The translations under genes were made by a program, and so were the position numbers. A DNA stretch of 44,947 bases from Salinimicrobium sp. (GTDB lineage: Bacteria > Bacteroidota > Bacteroidia > Flavobacteriales > Flavobacteriaceae): assembly GCA_024635665.1 (NCBI GenBank), contig JAGXIM010000108.1, positions 1 to 44,947 on the forward strand, written 5' to 3'. A model generated the notes under the pieces. It was not told the origin of the DNA. It saw nothing but the letters and a program-made list of their open reading frames with translations, and searched no databases. Below, piece after piece: positions 39,126 through 44,947 of this stretch. Positions within the stretch are counted from its first letter, which is position 1. Each line of letters opens with the position of its first letter.

Positions 39126-42100
39126 ATGAAGCACTTTCCCCCAGAATTAACAAAAGAAATATTAGATAAAGCTACCCTTGCCAATGTTCTGAAGGACTAT
39201 CATCATTACCACAAGAAAAAAGGATCTCAATTTGTCATGGACTGCCCAAAGTGTGGCACTCCAGATAAACTTGAATTTTCGGAATCCAAGAATGTGGCCA
39301 AATGTTTTAAATGTGATATAGGAGTAAAAACCCCGGTGAATTACCTTACCAAATTCCAAGGCCGCAGCTATCTCGAGGCTCTTGTAGAACTTGCCAGGAT
39401 CGAGGGGATCTCTACCATTGAGAAGGACGAAGTGAAAAAACCCGCAAAAAAAACTAAAAAAGGAAAAACCCAGCGCGAGCGATATGAAGAGGCTGAAGTT
39501 CCTTACGTGCAAAAAATGCTGTCTGAAAGCGGACTTACCACTGAGGATGTAAAGGCCATGGTGCTGGTAGATGATGACACTCAAAAAGAAGTGGAAGTGT
39601 ACCAGCAAGGAACGGTGGACAATGCTTTTGCCATTACCCGGGGCGATGATGTTATTATTCGCTATTACGATCTTGATGGCCGCCCAATGTATTATTACAA
39701 ACACGATCGAAAAGGGAACGCTACCGGGGCCAGGAAGGAATTTTATCGCGTGCGGTACCAGACTCCGGAACTTCACCCGGACAAAAATGGAAATCCGGTT
39801 AAATACCGCTCTCCTTATGGCAGCGATACGAAGATCTATATCAATAAATGGGTTCGGGAGAAGTATAAAAAAGCTTCAAAGATCACTACGCTCTACCTTC
39901 AGGAAGGCGAGAAGAAAGCCGATAAAGCCACTAAACATGGAATGATCTCCCTTGGTATCATGGGAATTCACAATATTGCCTATAATAAGCGCCTTCCGCC
40001 GGAAATCGAATTGATTATTAAACGCTGTCAGGTGGAGAATGTAGTATTTGTCCTGGACAGTGACTGGCAAAACCTGTCCAATAAGATTGACAGCACTTCC
40101 CCTGCAGATAACCGTCCGAGGTCATTCTTTAGGGCGGTGGTCAATTTCAAGAACCATTTTTATGCCTTCACCAACAATGACATCCACCTCCGGATATTTT
40201 TTGCCCATGTAAATGATGGTCCGCATGGTGATAAAGGAATAGATGATTTGCTGGCCAATTCCCTGAAAGGAAAAGAGGACACGCTCAAGGACCTATGTAA
40301 TACGGCCATACTGGAGCCTAAAGGGGATGCGAAATGGCTGCAGTTTTACAACATCACCACGGTTTCGGAATATAAGATCATGCAATACTGGCATCTTACA
40401 GATAAGGATGCATTTGCCAACCATTACAAAGAGCGCCTTAAGGATCTGCCGAAGTTTAAATTCAAGGGCATCGAGTGGCGGTTTAATGAGCAGGGAGTAT
40501 TGGATCTTGCCCAGCCGCTTATGGATCACGAGCAGTTTTGGAACGAAGAGATTAATCATAATTCCGAAGGAAGGGTGATCTCCAAGAAATATACCTTTAA
40601 TCATAAACGCTGCTATACGTTTTTGCAACATCGCGGTTATTTCAGACTGGATCAGCCTAAAAACACGTTTATCTGGATCCACCTTGACGGCAATGTGGTT
40701 AAAAAAGTGGAACCCCACCAGATAAAAGATTATGTGATAGACTTCACTTCCCAACTCAATAATGAGGATGTGGAGAATATGTTGTACCGCGGCGGAAAGC
40801 AATATTTAGGAGCTGATAGCCTTGGTAATTTACGATATAGCGCGCTACAGCTTCACGAGCCTTCCAAAAACATGCAATACCTGTATTTTGCCGAAAATTA
40901 CTTCAAGGTCACCGATGAAGGCATTGAAATGGAAGAGCTTAAAAACCTAACCGGACAGGTGTGGCAGGATAATATCAAGGATTTCAAGCCCAGCCTGATG
41001 CCTAAAATGATCGAGGAAGTTCACCAGATAGATGCCGCCGATATAAAAGATGATCCCGAACTGGAAACCTATAAAGGAGAGTATTTGATCGATTTTTCTG
41101 AAGATGCCATGAAGTGTGATTTCCTTCATTTTCTTTTGAATACTTCAATTTTCTTCGGAAAAAACTACGGCCTGCACCAAGCTTCCTGGGCAGAAAAATT
41201 TGAAACCTCCCGCCATTTTCTTTCAAAGGTCACCGCTTTTGGATATATGTTGCACCGGTTCAGGAACCCCAACAGCGAACGGGCAATTATAGGAATGGAC
41301 GGCCAAATGAGCGAGGTTGGAAAAAGCAACGGTCGCTCCGGAAAATCATTGTTCGGGGTTGCATTGGAGCAGCTGGCACCCACGGTGACCATTCCGGGGA
41401 AAAAGAAAGATCTGCTGGATGACAAGTTCCTTTTTGAAGAAGTGGATTCCAGGACGGGCATCATATTTTTTGATGATGTGCGCGTGAATTTCGACTTTGA
41501 ATTTTTATTCCCATACATCACCGGGAAATTTACCCTTGAGAAAAAAGGCATCGGGAAAATGACCCTGCCTCGGGAGTTCGTTCAAAAGTTCTTTATAGCC
41601 ACCAACCACGCCCTTAGCGGTGATGGGGGGAGCTTTGAGGACAGGCAGTTCCTGATAGGATTTAGTGACTGGTACAATCAGCACCATAAACCGGTAGATG
41701 ATTTTAAGGTGATGTTCTTTGACGAATGGGACGAGCCGCAATGGAACCGCTTTTACAACTTCGCTGCGCTGGCCCTGCACCTGTATTTTAAACACGGCCT
41801 TATTGCCGCGCCAACAGAAAAACTGATCAACAGAAAACTTCGCCAGGAAATTGGGGAAAGCTTCCTGGACTGGGCCGAAGAATATTTCTCCCGGGAAGCA
41901 AATGTGAACAACCGCATCTACAAACAATTCATTTACGATGGACTTGCCACCGCTCCCGAATGCAAAATCCACGGAGACGGGTTCATCACCAAATTTCCGA
42001 TGCAGCGAAAGTGGTGTAGCATTGCCACCTTCAAAAACAAGATGAAAGCCTATTGCCGCTTTAAGGGATGGGAATTCAACCCCAGTGCCAAACCACAGCC

Positions 42101-42236
42101 CGGCAGGGATATTAAAACCGGAGGAAAGGAATTTATAGAAGTATTCATTCCCGCCTGCGAAATGGAGAATTTGAAAAAAGAAAATTTTGAAGCCTCCCAG
42201 GAGAATGATAACGAGGATGATATTCCTTTTACATAA
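39126..42236 (+). CDS. Primase-helicase: zinc finger, Toprim and SF3-type ATPase
   Basis: 1036 aa. The N-terminus has a DnaG-like zinc finger (Cys40, Cys43, Cys60, Cys63). A Toprim-like region follows with LQEGEKKADKA (about 257-267), VFVLDSDW (about 307-314) and KGIDDLL (about 370). The C-terminal part has an SF3/P4-type ATPase: SNGRSGKS (about 734-741), GIIFFDD (about 778-784) and FFIATNHAL (about 821-829). It would prime and unwind phage DNA. The first Gly of the P4-type GxGxxGKS loop is Ser. With this gene the phage starts its own replication; no polymerase gene is seen. Confidence 0.87.
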   Translation: MKHFPPELTKEILDKATLANVLKDYHHYHKKKGSQFVMDCPKCGTPDKLEFSESKNVAKCFKCDIGVKTPVNYLTKFQGRSYLEALVELARIEGISTIEKDEVKKPAKKTKKGKTQRERYEEAEVPYVQKMLSESGLTTEDVKAMVLVDDDTQKEVEVYQQGTVDNAFAITRGDDVIIRYYDLDGRPMYYYKHDRKGNATGARKEFYRVRYQTPELHPDKNGNPVKYRSPYGSDTKIYINKWVREKYKKASKITTLYLQEGEKKADKATKHGMISLGIMGIHNIAYNKRLPPEIELIIKRCQVENVVFVLDSDWQNLSNKIDSTSPADNRPRSFFRAVVNFKNHFYAFTNNDIHLRIFFAHVNDGPHGDKGIDDLLANSLKGKEDTLKDLCNTAILEPKGDAKWLQFYNITTVSEYKIMQYWHLTDKDAFANHYKERLKDLPKFKFKGIEWRFNEQGVLDLAQPLMDHEQFWNEEINHNSEGRVISKKYTFNHKRCYTFLQHRGYFRLDQPKNTFIWIHLDGNVVKKVEPHQIKDYVIDFTSQLNNEDVENMLYRGGKQYLGADSLGNLRYSALQLHEPSKNMQYLYFAENYFKVTDEGIEMEELKNLTGQVWQDNIKDFKPSLMPKMIEEVHQIDAADIKDDPELETYKGEYLIDFSEDAMKCDFLHFLLNTSIFFGKNYGLHQASWAEKFETSRHFLSKVTAFGYMLHRFRNPNSERAIIGMDGQMSEVGKSNGRSGKSLFGVALEQLAPTVTIPGKKKDLLDDKFLFEEVDSRTGIIFFDDVRVNFDFEFLFPYITGKFTLEKKGIGKMTLPREFVQKFFIATNHALSGDGGSFEDRQFLIGFSDWYNQHHKPVDDFKVMFFDEWDEPQWNRFYNFAALALHLYFKHGLIAAPTEKLINRKLRQEIGESFLDWAEEYFSREANVNNRIYKQFIYDGLATAPECKIHGDGFITKFPMQRKWCSIATFKNKMKAYCRFKGWEFNPSAKPQPGRDIKTGGKEFIEVFIPACEMENLKKENFEASQENDNEDDIPFT

Positions 42237-42251
42237 AAGCTATGAAAATGA

Positions 42252-42295
42252 CAATACTCAATTCTAAATACTCACATCTCAATACTAAATACTAA
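42252..42295. repeat. CTCAATACT-type short repeats
   Basis: AATACTCA, AATACTCACATCTCAATACT and AATACT words are packed between the primase gene and the next gene. The phrase at 4060-4086 is a near copy. It is likely host-type intergenic repeat DNA. Confidence 0.5.
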
Positions 42296-42300
42296 AACCC

Positions 42301-42552
42301 ATGCAAACAATTCCTGCCACAATTATTTTAAGACCAGCAGATTTCTGGGATGTTTTTTTCTCGGCTCACAAAAAGCGTATTGGCCAGCCATTTTGGTTAA
42401 AGAGCCTTGAAACCGGGAAATTCGACAATAAAGCCTACCTGGTCAGCGAATTGACCAATAGCCAGGAGCTCAAGGGCTGGGTAGAAAACAAGATGGTTTT
42501 TGTTCCCGCCAGTGATATTGATATCCAGGCAGAAAAAAGACAAACAGCTTAA
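42301..42552 (+). CDS. Small hypothetical protein after primase
   Basis: 83 aa, soluble (TIILRPADFWDVFFSAHKKR; AYLVSELTNSQELKGWVENK). Not recognised. Three bases separate it from the next small gene. Probably a nonessential early accessory protein. Confidence 0.65.
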   Translation: MQTIPATIILRPADFWDVFFSAHKKRIGQPFWLKSLETGKFDNKAYLVSELTNSQELKGWVENKMVFVPASDIDIQAEKRQTA

Positions 42553-42554
42553 CC

Positions 42555-42731
42555 ATGGCAAAACACGTCCACATTCCCTTCCCCGGCGGGCATATTACAT
42601 GGAGCGGGAAAAATGCGCCCACAGCTAAAGAATTAGCAGTCTTTGAAAAACTGATAGCAGCTGCCCGAAAATACTGCAGGTGTAAAACCAAAACCAAAGT
42701 AGTGCTTCACGCCGCCGCTGAAGTAGAATAA
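42555..42731 (+). CDS. Small basic protein, 58 aa
   Basis: 58 aa starting MAKHVHIPFPGGHITWSGKN. It has a CRC motif near the end and a basic middle (ARKYCRCKTKTKVV). It begins two bases after the previous stop, and ATG context and codon use look like its neighbours. No family known. About 75 bp of untranslated sequence separate it from the following gene. Confidence 0.6.
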   Translation: MAKHVHIPFPGGHITWSGKNAPTAKELAVFEKLIAAARKYCRCKTKTKVVLHAAAEVE

Positions 42732-42807
42732 ACCGCTCAAAAATGCAGCGAGTGCGGGAAATTAACCGATAGACAAATAGAAATTTAATAATCAATAATT
42801 CAAAATT

Positions 42808-43116
42808 ATGGCTAGAAAGTATTTTTTTAAGCTCGGTGGGAGCTACGCAAACGCAAACAAGATGGATGCAGAAATAAATGAATTTATATCAACCCTGGAT
42901 GCTTCTTTAATAAATAGTGAATTTGATCTTAAAAAATTCAAACAGGGCATAACGGATAAGGTGGAGGAGATCCACCGTAGCCATCCCCGCTGCAAAAACA
43001 TTCCTTTAACGATTTGGAGTTTTTCAAAAGTTGATGAATCCCTTACCTGCGGTTGCACTCGTGGAACCATCTATGATATTAACCAGGAATTTAAAACCCC
43101 TCAAAATGAAAATTAG
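42808..43116 (+). CDS. Small hypothetical protein
   Basis: 102 aa. Helical N-terminal half (MDAEINEFISTLDASLINSE; KFKQGITDKVEEIHRSH) and a second part with LTCGCTRGTIYDINQEF. The two Cys in CGC might bind metal. It overlaps the ASCH-like gene by 11 bp. Function unknown. Confidence 0.65.
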   Translation: MARKYFFKLGGSYANANKMDAEINEFISTLDASLINSEFDLKKFKQGITDKVEEIHRSHPRCKNIPLTIWSFSKVDESLTCGCTRGTIYDINQEFKTPQNEN

Positions 43117-43768
43117 ACCAATATTATTCGGCACGCCAATGGTCCAGGCCATTTTGGAAGACAGAAAAACCCAGACCAGGAGAATCATAAAGCCACAGCC
43201 TACAGAAGGCACCTATAATAAACTTATTTATGCTGGCCAAGAATTAACATTGAACGCTTTCAGGAATTATGCAAAATACCAGGTTGGTGACATTCTTTGG
43301 GTTCGGGAAGGATTTTGTGTTGCAAAAAATTGGGATCACTGGAATCCGGCATCATTGCCTGAAGGGGTTGATTTTAATTACAAAGCCGATTGTAATGATG
43401 ATTATATCCCAAAATTCCTACATAGGGGAAGATGGCGCCCTTCCATTCATATGCCGAAAATAGCTTGCAGGATCTTCCTAAAAGTTACCAATGTGCGAGT
43501 GGAAAGGCTTCAGGATATTTCAGAAGAAGATATTAAAGCCGAAGGAGTGAAAGTTGAGCCGGATTTTGTATTAGGTGAAAAAAATAGTCCTGTTTCTTTT
43601 TTGCCAGATGGTTGTTTTGCCAATGGCGGAAAACCTTCAGTCAAACAAATATTTTTTGCTCATTGGGCTTCTTTATGGGCGAAAATCAACGGAAAAGAAT
43701 CCTGGGAAGCCAACCCGTGGGTTTGGGTGTATGATTTTAAGCGAGTGGAAAAACCTGAAAATTTTTAA
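43106..43768 (+). CDS. ASCH-like phage protein
   Basis: 220 aa from ATG 43106 (MKIRPILFGTPMVQAILEDR). An upstream in-frame ATG at 43031 lies deep in the previous gene and is less likely. The start matches a widespread phage protein type with an ASCH-like fold: ILFGTPMVQAILEDRKTQTR, VGDILWVREGF, and later VTNVRVERLQDISEEDIKAE. ASCH domains are thought to bind RNA or modified nucleotides; the phage role is unknown. Neighbours are small early genes. Confidence 0.8.
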   Translation: MKIRPILFGTPMVQAILEDRKTQTRRIIKPQPTEGTYNKLIYAGQELTLNAFRNYAKYQVGDILWVREGFCVAKNWDHWNPASLPEGVDFNYKADCNDDYIPKFLHRGRWRPSIHMPKIACRIFLKVTNVRVERLQDISEEDIKAEGVKVEPDFVLGEKNSPVSFLPDGCFANGGKPSVKQIFFAHWASLWAKINGKESWEANPWVWVYDFKRVEKPENF

Positions 43769-43771
43769 GCT

Positions 43772-43957
43772 ATGCCAAACATCACCAAACAATTTCACAT
43801 AGACATTACTCCAGAGCAGTATTTAAGTGCCTGTTCAAAAGAAGAATTATTGGAACTGGATCTCTTGCTGGATAAATATTTAAAAATTTACAGGATACTG
43901 GACAAGGAGAAACTTCAAGAAAACTCGGAGGAAAAACCGCTTCCAACCAGAAGCTGA
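43772..43957 (+). CDS. Small helical protein, upstream half of a broken frame
   Basis: 61 aa (FHIDITPEQYLSACSKEELL; ELDLLLDKYLKIYRILDKEK). Begins three bases after the ASCH-like gene. Its stop at 43957 lies in the middle of a region where the -1 frame continues with good coding character to 44163. Either this is the complete product, or it is the 5' part of a longer protein made by frameshift or broken by mutation. Confidence 0.6.
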   Translation: MPNITKQFHIDITPEQYLSACSKEELLELDLLLDKYLKIYRILDKEKLQENSEEKPLPTRS

Positions 43958-44163
43958 AGTCTTTCGACACCCTGGAGGAAGCGGTCGCGAAAATAAAAGA
44001 ATTCAGGGAGACTCCGGTTTATTACAATGAAGATGGCCGGACGGATCACCCGATTCAAAAAGGGAATGTCCCGCGAATGAGAAACCCTCCGCCTCCCCCA
44101 CCACCCCGTGCAAGACGAATTGGAGATGAGAGAAGCGCCAGCCAGCCAAACAAGGATAAGTAA
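43876..44163 (+). pseudogene. Downstream -1 reading frame without a start codon
   Basis: Open from after a stop at 43873-43875 to TAA 44161-44163. It reads KSFDTLEEAVAKIKEFRETP, later NEDGRTDHPIQKGNVPRM and a Pro-rich NPPPPPPPRARRIGDE tail. No ATG, GTG or TTG occurs near its beginning; the first in-frame ATG is far downstream. It is in the -1 frame of 43772-43957, with a GGAAAAACC run (43929-43937) in the overlap as a possible slip site. A frameshift mutation or assembly error is the simplest explanation. Confidence 0.45.
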
Positions 44164-44194
44164 CAGTTCACCCTTAAATTCAAAATTCAAAACT

Positions 44195-44290
44195 ATGTTT
44201 TTAACCAAAAAATCAACCCCAATGAAATCATTTTACAAGGCCCTGTTATGGGTAGCACTGTGGTTTGCCATGGCCCTTATAGCGGGGTGA
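44195..44290 (+). CDS. Tiny membrane peptide
   Basis: 31 aa from ATG 44195 or 22 aa from ATG 44222 (MKSFYKALLWVALWFAMALI plus AG). A single hydrophobic helix follows a short basic start. Such peptides are common in phage early regions and may affect the host membrane. The longer open frame from 44108 overlaps the preceding reading frame and is less plausible. Confidence 0.45.
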   Translation: MFLTKKSTPMKSFYKALLWVALWFAMALIAG

Positions 44291-44294
44291 AATC

Positions 44295-44318
44295 CCCCCG
44301 GCCCCCAAAGGAGGAATA
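44295..44318. repeat. C-rich repeat similar to those around the moron
   Basis: CCCCCCGGCCCCCAAAGGAG resembles the 34981-35003 and 35450-35472 arms. It precedes the last gene and may be a shared mobile or recombination-prone element. Confidence 0.45.
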
Positions 44319-44341
44319 AATAAAAGTAAAAATTAAAAATA

Positions 44342-44797
44342 ATGAAATATATTATGTTTTTATTGCCTTGGATGTCTTTTGCTCAAGGCTTTATCAGTAC
44401 CGGAATTGATGCCAGGAACGCAGTATTTGGAAGTGAAGTCAATGAAGCAGCATACGACGGAATTTTGAATGCGGGATTTAGATCTGATGATTTTCAGATC
44501 CAGGCTTCGTATGAAAATTTCAAAGCAATAGATTTTTATTCTTTCGGGATAAAATCTGGAATGGTGTTGAACCATAAAGGGAACGTGAATTATTTGCCTT
44601 TATTGGGAATAAGCTATATCCAGAGGAATGTTACCTGGACGAAGAGGTTGAATGTTTCCGTTTCACTTTCGGCACAAATAGAATATCATATCCAGAGAGT
44701 TTTCTTTTATATAAGAAATGAAGGGAGATATCGGGGAGATCTAAAGCAGATTGTTTTTAGTGGTTATGTGGGAATGGGTGTTGATATATTTAAGTAA
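44342..44797 (+). CDS. Exported outer-membrane beta-barrel-like protein
   Basis: 151 aa. The first 15 residues are a signal peptide (MKYIMFLLPWMSFAQ). The rest alternates short hydrophobic strands and turns (FQIQASYENFKAIDFYSFGI; LNVSVSLSAQIEYHIQ) and ends in a strand with Phe near the C-terminus (GYVGMGVDIFK), as small outer-membrane barrels do. It is the last phage gene before the attC-like site. A phage-encoded outer-membrane protein could change surface properties or block superinfection. Function inferred from topology only. Confidence 0.7.
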   Translation: MKYIMFLLPWMSFAQGFISTGIDARNAVFGSEVNEAAYDGILNAGFRSDDFQIQASYENFKAIDFYSFGIKSGMVLNHKGNVNYLPLLGISYIQRNVTWTKRLNVSVSLSAQIEYHIQRVFFYIRNEGRYRGDLKQIVFSGYVGMGVDIFK

Positions 44798-44846
44798 CGT
44801 TGAGTATAAACGGTCGTTTTAATGCCGTTTATACATTGTTGTGTGT
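44796..44846 (+). other. attC-like site before cassette 1
   Basis: GTATAAACGG (44804-44813) pairs perfectly with CCGTTTATAC (44825-44834), bounded by AACGTT upstream and GTTGTGTG downstream (44838-44845). The GTTGTGTG core is the reverse complement of CACACAAC at 829-836, the far end of cassette 1. The hairpin could also serve as terminator for the beta-barrel gene. Confidence 0.5.
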
Positions 44847-44864
44847 CTGGTGCGGATTAAAAGC

Positions 44865-44947
44865 ACTCACTTTCAGTTTAGCACGGACACTTTTTCTTTT
44901 CTTTTTAAGCGTTGGAAATCAATCAATTAGAAATTAAATGAAAAATA
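44865..44947. repeat. Terminal direct repeat, right copy
   Basis: Identical to bases 1-83. Joining the two copies places the attC-like site at 44796-44846 upstream of the promoter at 107-137. Confidence 0.9.

Noticed and set aside
39162-39776. Minus-strand open frame (204 aa) inside the primase-helicase gene
   Set aside because: Shadow of a well-supported gene whose zinc finger and Toprim residues lie on the plus strand here.
1-44947. Diversity-generating retroelement, retron or CRISPR array
   Set aside because: No reverse transcriptase, no template/variable repeat pair near a fibre gene, and no regularly spaced repeats with unique spacers were seen. The 95 bp and 85 bp duplications have other explanations.

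Overview
The window is a complete or near-complete genome of a temperate, tailed (siphovirus-type) phage of a Bacteroidota host, most likely a flavobacterium. The host call rests on promoters of the Bacteroidota type (TTTG, 19 bases, TAnnTTTG), weak or absent Shine-Dalgarno sequences, and the kinds of morons present. The first 83 bases recur exactly as the last 83 (44865-44947), so the contig closes into a circle of about 44.86 kb. No tRNA, rRNA, CRISPR array or reverse transcriptase was seen.

Layout on the circle. (a) 44.80 kb through the junction to 1.5 kb: an AT-rich segment with two small cargo units. Their ends pair with each other the way integron gene cassettes do (attC-like sites). 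(b) 1.54-4.5 kb: accessory or regulatory genes, including a structured RNA candidate at 2147-2292, a KilA-N gene that sits between two copies of a 95 bp repeat, an antirepressor, a degenerate antirepressor fragment, two terminators and a non-coding stretch rich in palindromes. (c) 4.5-13.9 kb: tail-fibre/adhesin genes, a catalytically dead-looking metalloprotease beside an intact astacin lipoprotein, membrane proteins, holin, GH19 endolysin and spanin-like genes. (d) 14.0-18.7 kb: an orphan gene, S49 prohead protease, a capsid polyprotein and a second structural protein. (e) 19-22.6 kb: terminase genes. (f) 22.8-27.0 kb: portal and neck/tail-completion genes. (g) 27.1-35.0 kb: tail genes with a 1162 aa tape measure. 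(h) 35.0-37.4 kb: a moron between inverted repeats, then on the minus strand the integrase, and a repressor operon. (i) 37.5-44.3 kb: the early rightward operon with a Cro-like protein, a LuxR-type HTH regulator, a primase-helicase and small accessory genes, ending with an outer-membrane beta-barrel-like protein.

How it works together. The lysogeny switch lies at 37.41-37.52 kb, where repeated operators overlap a host-type promoter between divergent repressor and Cro-like genes. The late genes are split into five transcription units. Each is preceded by the same promoter: TGTCCTTTT with its first base exactly 28 bases before a TAnnnTTG -7 box (4501, 14657, 18918, 22781, 27089). Three of the five would give almost leaderless mRNAs. 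This phage-specific late promoter set, the structured RNA at 2.15 kb and the integron-like cassettes inside a phage genome are the most unusual signals.
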